Shown in pieces: positions 47,029-60,206 of a stretch of DNA of 64,000 nt. A program made the position numbers and the translations under genes. The stretch lies in NCBI GenBank assembly GCA_047495785.1, contig JBLDXI010000013.1, positions 2,294,001-2,358,000 of the forward strand, written 5' to 3'. Within the stretch, counting starts at the first letter, position 1. The number at the start of each line of letters is the position of its first letter. The stretch comes from Lepidodermella squamata. Its lineage: Eukaryota; Gastrotricha. The notes under the pieces are model-generated. The model was not told the origin of the DNA and did not search any database. It saw only the letters and a program-made list of their open reading frames with translations.

Positions 47029-47514
47029 TTAACACCCTGGTCTAAATTGATTATATCGATAAAAAGTCGTTATTCATGTCTAAACGTGCGAGTCGGGTTT
47101 ATTTTTCGACAATAAGTGAATACTCTTGCGGCACCACAATTCGTTTAAAGACGTGGCACTAAAGTGAATAGCACAAAGCGGTGTGTGAATATAAATAATA
47201 TTTGAAAAAAATCTCTGCCTGGACAATATATCTGGCGTTGGGTTGAAGATTTTATCTCGAGACTATCACGAAATTATCACTCACACACAGGGTGTAACCG
47301 GTTAGGATTAGACGTAGCTAATAAGGCTACAAATGACGAGACCGAAATTATAATTCAAAGAAGGGATAATCAGTGTTTTAACACAGAATGAAAAACTAAA
47401 GCATATGACGACATGCGCTAATACGCATATATTTCAACTTTAACAGTTCTTGATCGGCAGTCTTTCATTTTTTAGCGTCTTTAAAGTCGCTTGGAGGTTA
47501 TATTTGTTGAATAT
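47029..47514. other. spacer between ENPP B and enolase
   Basis: About 490 nt, A/T-rich, containing the 5' flank of ENPP B and the 3' end of enolase. Nothing further supported. Confidence 0.4.
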
Positions 47515-49059
<1,545 letters not shown>

Positions 49060-49597
49060 ATTGGCTAATGTCACAAGGTATCGAGATAACTTAGAAATGC
49101 TTCTGAGTGTGTGCGTAGAAACGAAAAACCACGAAGACCAGCTGACTGACAGACGAAAAAGGAAAACTTCAAAACCTCAAAACAGACAAAAACAAATAAA
49201 AATAAATAATTCGTATTACAATGATCATTATTTGATTCTACTTGTTTATTGTCCCTTTGATAAATTTGGCCTTGACATGTTATGAATGGCGGGTCATTTG
49301 AAATGTTTTCAAATGATGTTTCAAATGAACCAGAATTGCAAGCGTTATGCTGAGGTGAACCATGTTTGTGGAAGTCTGCTACCTGGAACCAGGTGCGTGG
49401 CGTGTGACTCAATACTATATCTCTAAACTTCATGCCATTAGCGGTTTCATTAAATAGAAACACCGGTCACATTTCTACCCGTCACTCAAAGAATCTGGTC
49501 ACCAGTCTTGGGGCACTCTTATTTTGCCCGCTCAATGATGCGCGATCTATGCTTATCAAGCCTTGGTTGATTCCATTTTTGTTATGCTTAGGTTACC
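49060..49597. other. spacer between enolase and CBM14 protein 1
   Basis: About 540 nt between divergent genes. Open frames here are short and without domains. Confidence 0.4.
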
Positions 49598-50378
49598 ATG
49601 GGAAAATCGTCACAAATGACTGTTATGGGAGTCCTGAGCATGATGTTCATGACAAGTCTTGCCGACACTATACTATATTGTAAGCTTTTTGTTCTAATTT
49701 GTCGTTTATGGCCTAGAGCATCTCGATTTTTCGCAGGTGATGACAACTGTCTACCTGCAAATCTGAAGCATGGTCAGTTATTTTGCGTGGTGGGCGATCC
49801 AGCTAAATTCACTCACTGCTCTCGGGGTCAGAGAAACGTTCGTCGGTGTGGTAAGACATTGTTTCTCTCGCGACTTGGCGATAAGAATTTCCGAAATAGG
49901 TAGCCCTCTTGCTTACGATATGAAGTTGAAATCTTGCAATTGGGCAGAAGACGTCGAAAAGCCATGTGTTTGCTCATATTACTCAAATATTTCAACCCCG
50001 ACTCCACCCAGCCGTTCTACCAAACTGTGGTCAATGTTATCAACTACATCGACACCGGCTAACATCGTGAGGACTATTCCCAAATTCAACCCTGCTGTTT
50101 TTATTTTTCCTCCGACGTACGAATCACTTATGTGCGCTTGCAGCAGTAACTCTTCACACCCAAGGTCCGCTCCAGGCAGAACAACACCTATGTTTTCATC
50201 CGTGAAATTAACTACACAAACCCCTCTGAAATGTCCTTGTCCTGCGAATAGCGATCAAATAATTAAAAGCCATACTAATTCGAGATTCATTCAGTCGGTT
50301 CGAAAGAATTCTTCGGCATCAAATTTCACCAAGAAATCATTTCGGCAGCCTCGCTCTGCGTCAGCAGGGCTAAGTTGA
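49598..50378 (+). CDS. secreted chitin-binding (CBM14) protein 1
   Basis: Exons 49598-49679, 49737-49850 and 49900-50378 give 224 residues. A Met-rich signal peptide (start may be at the internal MTVMGVLS), then one CBM14/peritrophin-A domain with its six Cys (DDNCLP, LFCVVGDPAKFTHC, RRCG, KSCNWAEDVEKPC), followed by a long Ser/Thr/Pro-rich tail with two small Cys groups (CACSS, CPCP). It binds chitin by family knowledge. The CBM14 exon is 114 nt and in the same phase as in the next gene. The long basic tail is unlike the neighbour's. Confidence 0.82.
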
Positions 50379-50577
50379 CAGTTATGAAATGTTTTTTAAT
50401 GTCTCAAATCGTGGCACTTTTTGTGATTGAAATGCATATATTTGTTGTATTGTTATCTTCATTATTTACTCAAATCAGATCTCTCTTTGTGTGTTCTTTT
50501 CTTTTACAATTAATTCTTTGCAATGAAGCTCTAAAATGAAACTGATACCCTCGTTTTTAGACATTTATTCTAACAAA

Positions 50578-51055
50578 ATGATTCTCGCGTCAATTGTTGT
50601 CGTTTTTGTTGCTTGTTGTGCATTTAACCAAGTCGCGGCTGGCGTTTCATATTGTGAGTTAATACAATACTGTTTATAATTTAACATGCATTTGATAAAT
50701 TTACTTCGTGCTTTAGGTGACAACAACTGCCAACCGGCTGGTGCCAAACATGGAGGTTACTTTTGCGTGGAAGGAGACCCTCAAAGTTTCACGCAATGCT
50801 CTTTCGGAACACGATACGTAAAGAAATGCGGTGAGTTTTAACAATTTGCCCTTGTTATCTTTCTATTAATGATTTTCAGGTGCTGGCACGGTATGGGATT
50901 CTGGTATTAACAACTGCAATCATGCAGCTGCAGTTACTACGAAATGTTACTGTTCTGGAACTCTACCCGACCCACCACGTGCTACCACTACCAAGCGGCC
51001 CAAATGGCGTACTACCACGGCCGACATCAAGGATTACGACATAAATCTCCGCTAA
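50578..51055 (+). CDS. secreted chitin-binding (CBM14) protein 2
   Basis: Exons 50578-50653, 50717-50830 and 50880-51055 give 121 residues: signal peptide (MILASIVVVFVACCAFNQVAAG), a single CBM14 domain (DNNCQP, YFCVEGDPQSFTQC, VKKCGAGTVWD, NNCNHAAAVTTKC) and a short Thr/Arg tail. It lies 200 nt after CBM14 protein 1 and is its tandem paralogue; both share exon structure with the N-terminal part of the two chitinases downstream. Likely a peritrophic, cuticular or eggshell chitin ligand. Confidence 0.88.
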
Positions 51056-51162
51056 TTTTTCATTCCACAGTGACTAATCAACTCGCATTTTTTGTTTTAT
51101 GGCTCAACTGAATGGTCTTTCCTCGCATCTTTGTTGATGATCGTTTTTTTTCATTTTACAAC

Positions 51163-51168
51163 AATAAA
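51163..51168 (+). terminator. poly(A) signal of CBM14 protein 2
   Basis: AATAAA 108 nt after the stop codon. Confidence 0.5.
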
Positions 51169-51229
51169 CTAACAACAACGGATTTCTGACTTGATTTTTA
51201 ACACATTTTTCTGTGTTTGGTAGTAATTT

Positions 51230-52141
<912 letters not shown>

Positions 52142-52512
52142 CGTATTCTCCGACAGAACATTAGGGGCCAAAATCGATTCGACGACAGGAACAAAAAATC
52201 GAAATTTCATTGTTTTGTTAAACCAAATCTCATCCATTATCGGCGTTGTTGATTGCTATATTATTAAAAGCTAAATTCATGCAACTCGACTTTTTTTATC
52301 GCGAACCCATGTTTTCATTGTCCTCACTAAGGTAGTGCTTTAAGGTCGATCGATAGGAGTGGGCGATGAGCAGCGTTCGTGTCTAATGGCGAGCAGCGCT
52401 TTGTTTCCCAAACACATCAAACATTCTAAGCGAAAATCAGCAGCAAAATTTTAACATTTCTAATCGTTTCAAAAAATATTTGAAGGTGACAGCACGCAGC
52501 AGTTTCATCTAA
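52142..52512. other. 5' flank of the WD40 gene
   Basis: About 370 nt between the Rab stop and the WD40 start. No coding sequence recognised. Confidence 0.4.
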
Positions 52513-55500
52513 ATGGCTTACGTGCAAAACCCGGGCATGTCCCAGGGTTATGGGGGTAGTAATGGTTATCAGCAGAATGGGGGTGGCTATCAACAAAACG
52601 GCTACCAGCAAAACGGGGGAATGAACAGCGGATACGGTGGCGGCGGTGGTGGAGGTTATAACAATCAGGGGTATAATCAAGGTTACGGAGGTGGCCAGGG
52701 AAATAACAACTATGGTGGCCCAACGCAGGCGGGCTATGGTGGTCAAAATATGCAGGGTGGCAATGGGTACGGCGGAGGCTATGGAGGAGCTCCTCCTCAA
52801 GTTGGCGGATTCAACGCTGCGAATAACGGCGAAGTTGGACTGATCGAAGTTCTAGAAGGCAGTGGAGAACGTAAGAATTTTTCAATTCCACCTTACAAAA
52901 ACTAAAGTCATTTTTCTGGACAGCGATTTTGTGCATGGCTGTTAGTGACAATGGCGTGGTCTTAGTGACTGGTCATTCCGATGGGCGAGCTCTTGTTTGG
53001 CGAACTGACCTCGGTGATGGAATTAAGCTCTATTGTGAACTCACGGTACCTAAGTTTTTTCTCAACTGAATTCAAAAATTATTTTTCTTAATTTTTTCCA
53101 GGGCCATGAGCATTACATTCGTGATGTTTTGATTATTTACCCGCAAGTTTTGACGGCTAGTGCGGATGGAACAATTAAAAAGTGGCACCTGCCCACAACG
53201 CAACTGGCTCAGAATTGGGTGGGTCATGACGGCCCGATTGGTCTGATGATCAATCATAACGGCATCATTTTTTCCGCATCGCTGGATGGAACAGCTATAA
53301 TGTGGGATTTCAACACCGGGTCACCCATGATTCGATTTCAGGGCCACGCGGGTCCAGTAGGTTGCATGACCTTAATCCCGGGTGATTCGCTGGTTCCTAA
53401 GGGCCAATACAACCAAATGGGCATGGTGCCAGGGGATATACTGGTTACTGGGTCGGTTGATTGCACCATCCGACTGTGGGACACGCAAAGTGGTCAAATG
53501 GTTAGCATACCCGGGTATTACACGGACGGAATGGGCGGCGGGTATTTGCAGCCGATCGATGATAAAAGCGCCCATCGCGCTGCGATAACCGCGCTGACTT
53601 ACATAAAATCGTCGCAGTTACTCTGCAGCGGCTCGACAGATTGCACGATTCGAGGCTGGGCCGCTCCGAATTGGTCGTGCGTCATCGTCCTTGACACCCA
53701 TACAGGGCCCATCACCCAGTTGGTGTCACCCGATGATACGATGTTGTACTCGGGCGCGGCTGATGGCGTAGTCCACGCCTGGGCATTCGAGCTTCAAGTT
53801 GTTGGCCATCAGAGACAACTCGTGCCTGTTGCGCATCTCCAGGCGAGTTTCAGCCGCTTTGTCGAGTTCAATCAGCCGCAACGAGCTGGCGGACCGATGA
53901 ACCCGGCTAAAGGGCTTATTGCGAACACCTACGGCGGAGAGCCGACTGATGACTTGCAACCGGTTGAAACTATCACAGCGATTTGCAAAATTGGCCGAAA
54001 TGGTGGATTTCTACTAGGTTTAATCGAATTTCTCAAATTTTTCATTCATTTTTAAGTTATTGTGGGCTCGATGGACGGCATGACTAACGGCTATGATGAA
54101 ACTGGAAATTTAATCCGGCGTATGACGGGACATCAAGGCGCCATAACTGCATGCAAGGTTCGTAAAATAGAATAAAACAAAAATCCTCCTTAATTCATAT
54201 TTCCAGGTTTTGATGGACCAATTTGTGTTGACGGCTTCTGTCGATGGCACGGTCCGAGTTTGGAATAGGGGTCTTCTATTTCCGCCAAAGCCTCAGATCA
54301 TTCAACCGCCCCGCCAAATCGCGCCTCTCGGGCCGAAAGTTCCGCAGAGTAACATGATTTTACAAGCCCAACCACCCCCGAAACCAGTAGTTCAACCTCC
54401 CCCGATGCCACCACAGCCGATCATTATCCAAGCCCCGGCTCCCGTTGCGGCTCCAGCTCCGCCCCCACCCCCTCCGCCTCAACCGGTTATCGTCAAGTAC
54501 GAAGCGCCGAAACCCGCGACCCCACCGCCCCCACCACCGCAGTTTCAAATGCCGCAAATCATTCATGTTGGCGGCGGGAGGAAAAACAAGAAGAAGGAGA
54601 AGCCGAAGCCGCAACCGCAACAGCAGCAGGTTGTTGTCGTTCACCATGACAGTAGCAGCGAGGAAGAGGAGGATAGTGGCACTGAAGTTGACTCGCGAAC
54701 AATTTCAACGCAAACCAAGTCGAAGGAGAAGGAAAAGCCGAAGAAAAAGACTATCACAGTGGAACGAGGTAAAAACATTGAAATTTTCAATTAATTAAAC
54801 ACAAAATTTCAAAAATGTATATCAAAATTAAATTGAAAACATTGAAAAATTACACTGCAATTAAAATTGAAATTAATTTTTTTATTTAATCAATAATTTA
54901 GTTAAGTAAAGTTTTAATTTATTTTTTACTGAGTCTACAATAGTGATAAAACTTAATGACATACTGAAATTATCTTAGAACCAGAGCCGAAGAAAAAAGA
55001 GAAGGAGAGGATCATCAAAGTTTACCGAGAACCGAGCCCGCCGCCGAAAGGTAACAACAATTTCAACATAAATTTTCTTATTTTTTCTACGAAGTGCACT
55101 TTCATACATAAATATGTATGACATTTTTACCTTTCATACATATTTATGTATGACAAAATTAACTTTCATACATATTTTTTTTCATAAAATCGTGTTTTTT
55201 AGCCAAACTGTGATTAGGAATTGGGGTTAGGGGTTGGAGTTAGGTACCAGGTTTCGGGTTAGGGTTAGGGTTAGGTTTAGGGTTTGGTTAGGGTTCAGGA
55301 TTAAGGTTATGGTTAGGGGAATTCGAGTTTCGGGTTTCTACAAAGCTCGATTTTTGGGCCCTTGCGCTTCCCCAATAACCATTTTCATGCGGAAAAAAGT
55401 GACTACGCTTTCGGAACTCCGTTTTTCTTTTACATAAACCGAAAACTAGTCATCTGGCATTTCCCTAAGGTTTTCAGCTTGAATTTAATTTAAAAAAATA

Positions 55501-56277
55501 TGTATGAAAGTTAATTTTGTCATACATAAATATGTATGAAAGGTAAAAATGTCATACATATTTATGTATGAAAGTTGGCACCCTTTTTCTATTATTTTCC
55601 AGAGCCAAAGAAAAAGGAGAGAGTGATTAAAATCTACCAAGAGCCACCAAGCCCACCGCCAAAAGGTGAGATCAGTTATTTTAAGGCGACATTTTTTTAA
55701 ATATTTTATTCAATTTTTTTCAAGAGAGTGACGATGAGCGGGATGAGATAATAATTATGCCGAAACGATCGGATCGTGTCCCTAGAATGGCTAAAAAACC
55801 AGTTTCGGTCCAACTTTCCCGTTCTAACCCGGTTCCGCCTACGTCATCTGACGGGAAAAAACTACCACCTGTTATTGACCCCAGTTATATGGCTGTGCGA
55901 GATCACCAACGCGATTTAGCCTTGATGAACTTGGCCGCTGAAGTTGCGGTCGAGCGAGCGATTCGGCGCAACGATGTGGCTCGTCAAACCTCGGATCCTG
56001 ACACGGGCAGGCTATCCTTGCCGCCTGTTATGCCGCCGACGAAATCTAACAACCGCGGCAACAATTACAACTACCCGAGAAATGACAATTCCTGTAACTA
56101 AAATCCGAAATTTTCTAGTTTTATTGTTAATTTTGTAATTTATTTTTAACAGCTCGTGCGTGGTCCTTGCCTAGCGGTCGGGGGCGAGACAGACCGAGTG
56201 AGAACGATTTCGACGAGGACGAGTATTTCCAGGAACTGGACTACGCACCATCAGCTATTCTTCTGAAGAGGAAATAA
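52513..56277 (+). CDS. WD40-repeat protein with Gly-rich N-terminus and Pro/acidic C-terminus
   Basis: Nine exons (52513-52870, 52924-53045, 53102-54017, 54057-54157, 54207-54768, 54979-55050, 55603-55665, 55725-56093, 56153-56277) give 895 residues. The N-terminus (about 1-115) is Gly/Tyr/Asn/Gln-rich, prion-like (GGGYQQNGYQQNGG). A seven-bladed-type WD40 region follows (GHSDGRALVW, SADGTIKKW, SLDGTAIMWD, SVDCTIRLWD, STDCTIRGW, AADGVVHAW, SVDGTVRVW). Then a long Pro tract, acidic SSSEEEEDSGTE, Lys-rich segments and a disordered tail. Exons 6 and 7 encode near-identical repeats (EPKKKE...EP-SPPPK), an exon duplication. Function unknown; a scaffold is likely. Confidence 0.82.
55098..55575. mobile_element. 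non-autonomous fold-back/MITE-like element with TTAGGG-like core
   Basis: 84-bp perfect terminal inverted repeats (55098-55181 and 55492-55575) enclose 310 nt. The arms contain nested palindromes of the type CATACATAAATATGTATG. The core (about 55210-55320) is a run of TTAGGG-like units (GGGTTAGGGTTAGGGTTAGG and variants). It lies in the intron between duplicated exons 6 and 7 of the WD40 gene. No ORF or target-site duplication is obvious. The intact arms argue for a recent insertion. Confidence 0.82.
55235..55320 (+). repeat. degenerate TTAGGG-like interstitial array
   Basis: Repeated GGTTAGGG, GTTTAGGG and GTTCAGG-type units, the best run at about 55257-55276. It matches the vertebrate/lophotrochozoan telomere hexamer with many variants. 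Confidence 0.7.
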
Positions 56278-56989
56278 CTCTCGCAAAATTTCGCTCAGTG
56301 ACGATTTGATTTCGCTTACGTTGTAATTTCCAGCCCCCGTATTAATTTGACAGTATATTCCAATAAAATGCATAATTTATTGTTGTTAAATTGTCGGTCG
56401 ACAATTTTTCGCACTCATAGTGAACAATCGTTTGGCCACTGAGTGATACGAAATACTAAATGCATCACGAATTAAAATGTCGCAAGAATCAGGTCAGGGA
56501 CATTGCCCTGGTGACCTGGTTTTCGCAGGTGAATTATTAGTATACAACTACATAGTATTAATGTATTGAAAAAACGTGGGATAAGAAATTATCAGCGGAC
56601 CAATTAGGACTAATTACATAGACCAGTAAATTCCCACGTTTTAGCGAATTAAATATGGTCATGAAATAATTACGAATATTTTCCGCGTCAATTTGGCATT
56701 ATTTTCCACGAGTTCAGGGACATTGCGCGGGTGACCTGGTTTCACAGGTGCTTAATTAGTAAAGTCACGATTTAGGGTTACAAGGGTACCGTTAATTGTG
56801 AGGTGGGGCGTCGCAAGATGAAAAATAGCAAAAATATAACCTTGATTAATTTGTTTCCAGAGTTTTCGCACACCCCAGGTAGTAATGACTGAGCAAACAG
56901 ACGCAGGATAAGGAATTATCAGGACTGAGCTTAATTATATAAACCGTGCGAATTATCATAAAATAACGATTTTGAGCAATTAATTACGA
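56278..56989. promoter_or_regulatory. chitinase 1 upstream region with a diverged tandem duplication
   Basis: Two related blocks occur: CAGGGACATTGC...GTGACCTGG at 56494-56532 and again at 56714-56750, each followed by a GATAAG (56580-56585; 56907-56912) and a TTAATTA/TATA-like stretch. The second, next to the gene, has TATATAAA (56936-56943) 54 nt before the ATG. In the first the same place reads TACATAGA and the equivalent of the start codon reads ATA, so it looks like a decayed promoter copy. Confidence 0.55.
56362..56367 (+). terminator. poly(A) signal of the WD40 gene
   Basis: AATAAA 85 nt after the stop codon. Confidence 0.55.
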
Positions 56990-58864
56990 ATGTTTTTCGA
57001 GTCAGCGTATACAGTTTGCGCATTAATTGCCATTTCAATCGCCGGCAATGTTTCGGCCCAGGACGTTTACTGTCTGTTATTCAAATAAACTTATATTTCG
57101 AAGATTCGAACTTTGTTATTCCAGGCGATAAAAACTGTCAGCCGAAAGCAGAGACGGAGGGAAAGTTCTACTGCGTTCAATCGAATGCTAACAAATTTAC
57201 GCAGTGTTCCAATGGGGTTCGCTACGTCAACACGTGTCCTACTGGGCTAGTTTGGGATACTGCAAGCAATAATTGCAACTGGCCTTCAGCTACTAAACCT
57301 TGCTCATGCAGCGGCACTGCAGCGGCTGCGACGACGAAAAAACCAGCAGCAGCAACTACGAAAGCTGCGGCTGCTACGACGAAAAAGCCAGCAGCGGAAA
57401 CTACGAAAGCCGCGACCAAGGCTACCACAACGACTAAAAAGCCAAGCAGCACTACCAGTGATAAAAAGATTGTCTGCTACTACACGAACTGGTCGCAATA
57501 TCGAACTGGAATAGGAAAATTTTTGCCGTCTAACATCGACGCGACTCTCTGCACCCACATCGTTTACGGTAAATTGTTCGACAAATTCCGTTTGAATTTT
57601 TTCAGAGATTCATAACCGTTTCTGCAGCTTTCTTTGATTTCACTACAACGGAAGTCAAATATAGTCAATATAATGATGATGTCCGGATTAAGGAGGTTCT
57701 AGCGCTGAAAAAGGTCAATTCTAAGTTGAAGGTCATCGCATCGGTTGGAGGGTAAGTCTTGTGAACTGCCTAGTTTTACCAGTTACAAAGACTTCTCAAA
57801 TCTACCTAGCTGGAGTGCTGGTGTTTCTACATTTAGTAAAATCATTTCAAGCGATTCAAATATGGCCACGTTCAACAAAGCGGCCATCAAGTTTTGCCGA
57901 GCCAACAACTTCGATGGTTTCGATGTTGATTTCGAGTATCCGGCCAATCGTGGTAGCCCGACTGGGGATAAGGCTAAATTTGCGAAGTGGATGGCTGGCC
58001 TTGCGAAAGACTTTGATGCGGAGGCAGCTTCCACTGGCAAGCCTCGGCTTATTCTGGCAGCGGCGATCGGCGCTGGGAAATCAACCGTCGACTCTGCTTA
58101 CGATCTTAAGAGCATTGGAGCGTAAGTAACCCACCTTAAATGACTGAAAGACAACCGATTTCTTATTTTTCAGGAGCTTGGATATTATTAGCGTGATGAC
58201 CTACGATTTCCACGGGACTTGGGAATCCGTTACCGGCTACAACGCTCCGTTGAAGCCGAAGTCCGGTTGGACCGGTACTTTAGCTGCTATGACCGTGCAG
58301 TCCGCGATTCAATACCTGAAGAATGGTGGGGTTCCAGCGAAGAAAATGGTCATGGGCATTCCGCTTTATGGTCACTCATTCACCCTTGCCTCGTCATCTT
58401 CAACAGGAGTTGGAGCCAAGGCAACTGGTGCCGGGGCCAAGGGAACATACACCGGTGAAGCCGGTTTCAATGCATACTACGAAACTTGCATGTTGGCAAG
58501 ATGTCCAAGCTATACATATATTTACGACTCCGAGTGCCAAGTTCCGTATATGTTTTCTGGAAAAAATTGGATTTCCACTGAAGACCAAGCCTCTGTGAAA
58601 GCCAAAGCGCAACTCGCTCTGAGTGAAGGCGTAAGTCCCCCTGTTTCCCCCTTTTTCCTCTTTGAAAGATCGTCATTTTACCAGGTTGGAGGTGTCATGT
58701 ATTGGGCCATTGATTTGGACGACTTCGGCGGTGTCTGTCAGAGCAATGTGAAATATCCTCTGATGAAAACTGTCGCCAGCATTCTTCGCAATGACCCAAG
58801 CATCATGCCGAAACTTACCAAAGGCGAAAAGAACAACTCTATGTGCAACGCTGTCGCTGGGTGA
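56990..58864 (+). CDS. CBM14-GH18 chitinase 1
   Basis: Exons 56990-57071, 57125-57568, 57628-57751, 57810-58121, 58174-58630 and 58685-58864 give 532 residues. Signal peptide, one N-terminal CBM14 domain (DKNCQP, FYCVQSN, FTQCSNG, NNCNWP, PCSC), a [11 protein letters not shown] linker, then a family-18 glycosidase catalytic domain ([27 protein letters not shown] with catalytic Glu near residue 259, [25 protein letters not shown]). The catalytic motif has Phe in place of the usual Trp (DWE). It hydrolyses chitin extracellularly by family. CBM14 at the N-terminus is the reverse of the usual GH18-CBM14 order. Tandem with chitinase 2. Confidence 0.94.
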
Positions 58865-60206
58865 GCCACAATTTCCATACCTGGACAAGATCACGAGAAA
58901 GTGACAGCCTTCGGGCTTAATTATTCGCATTTGCAGCTAGTGAAAGCAAAATAATGTTGGTTATTTGCAAAGAGCTTTATTATTCTGGCGAATAGGACTT
59001 GAATATATCGCGACATAAAACAGAAAAATTTGCGACTTCCTTGGCGCAGCAAAACTCGTCCGAAAGCTGGAGGTCAACTCTGAAACTATTGAAACTAGCT
59101 CTCGTCATGCGGAGTTACGGTTAACCGGAATGCTACAACAACTACACTTGCTAGTCCACTATACTAAGACCACATTGACACATTGATACCAAATACCAAA
59201 TAATAAATAGATTACAAGTTTCCTTGACTACCTTTGCTTAATCAACCGGAAAATTTTATCAGTTCATAGGGATTGCTCGCGATGAATTTTGGCTGTGTAG
59301 GTAGTGACGTCGTTCGTAAGGCAAGGGTTGAGCTGGTTCAGCCGAACGTCTAGTTTAACTTTTCGTTTCTTACCTCCAGTAACTTTTCTTTCCTCGGCTG
59401 CTCGGTGTTGGCCCTTCGTTAGCGCTCGATAAAATTGACAAGATCTCGAAAGATATTACCGAACTAAATCGACAAATTATATCCATGGCTCTTTCGAAAA
59501 ATTCCAACTATGAAGTCAGCTATCCACTATGAAGATGGTTAACTGCCGCAATTCCTACCGCCAGTATCACTTTGCTTATTATTACTTTGATGACCAACCC
59601 TGATGACAGATGACTGATTCTGATTTCTACTGAGAAAGTGAAGTAGATCGCAGAATTTCGGATCAGTGACGCGAGAAAAAAATGCGTTTTTATAAATCTG
59701 CGTCATTATTGAGTTGTTTACCAGCCCTCGTGTTGACTATATTCGTTAATTTTTTATAATTCTGGACCTGAAACTTCACCTGCGAAAGCTGTTTGCGTCG
59801 TGTAACATTTGTTTAAACGTCGCAAACGTGCGAAAATACCTCAACAATGTGAAACAAAAAATGGCGTTGTTTATTCAGCAACCAGTGACCTGGCGTTAAC
59901 AAGGGCGTTAAAGCATTGGCAATTAAGAGCGCACTCCTCATTGAACTACGTGTAAAGGTTATGCGGAGACCGTCAACATTCAGAGATATGGCGTCACAAG
60001 AAAAAAAATGGCACGAAAAACCATATAGTGTTTCGTATCCAGATTTTTCGCTTACCTCAGCAGTTGGCGGCTGAACAAACAACAACGGATAAGAAATGGC
60101 GTTTCTACTGGCTTAATTAGCTATAAAAGGTAGATTCCCAGGCCTCACCGAGTAATATCTTGGAATTAAAACTCTTAATATTTTACTTTGGAAAATTCAA
60201 TTACAA
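58865..60206. other. spacer between chitinases 1 and 2
   Basis: 1.3 kb. The proximal end has GATAAG (60088-60093) and TATAAAA (60122-60128), the chitinase 2 core promoter. The 90-residue frame at 59813-60085 on the other strand has no domain. Otherwise nothing. Confidence 0.45.
60088..60128 (+). promoter_or_regulatory. chitinase 2 core promoter (GATAAG + TATA)
   Basis: GATAAG at 60088-60093 and TATAAAA at 60122-60128, with shared text (GGATAAG-AA..., GGCTTAATTA) also found upstream of chitinase 1. The ATG follows 79 nt after the TATA box. Confidence 0.55.

Noticed and set aside
59813-60085. 90-residue frame on the minus strand upstream of chitinase 2
   Set aside because: Overlaps the chitinase promoter motifs and has no recognisable domain or start context.
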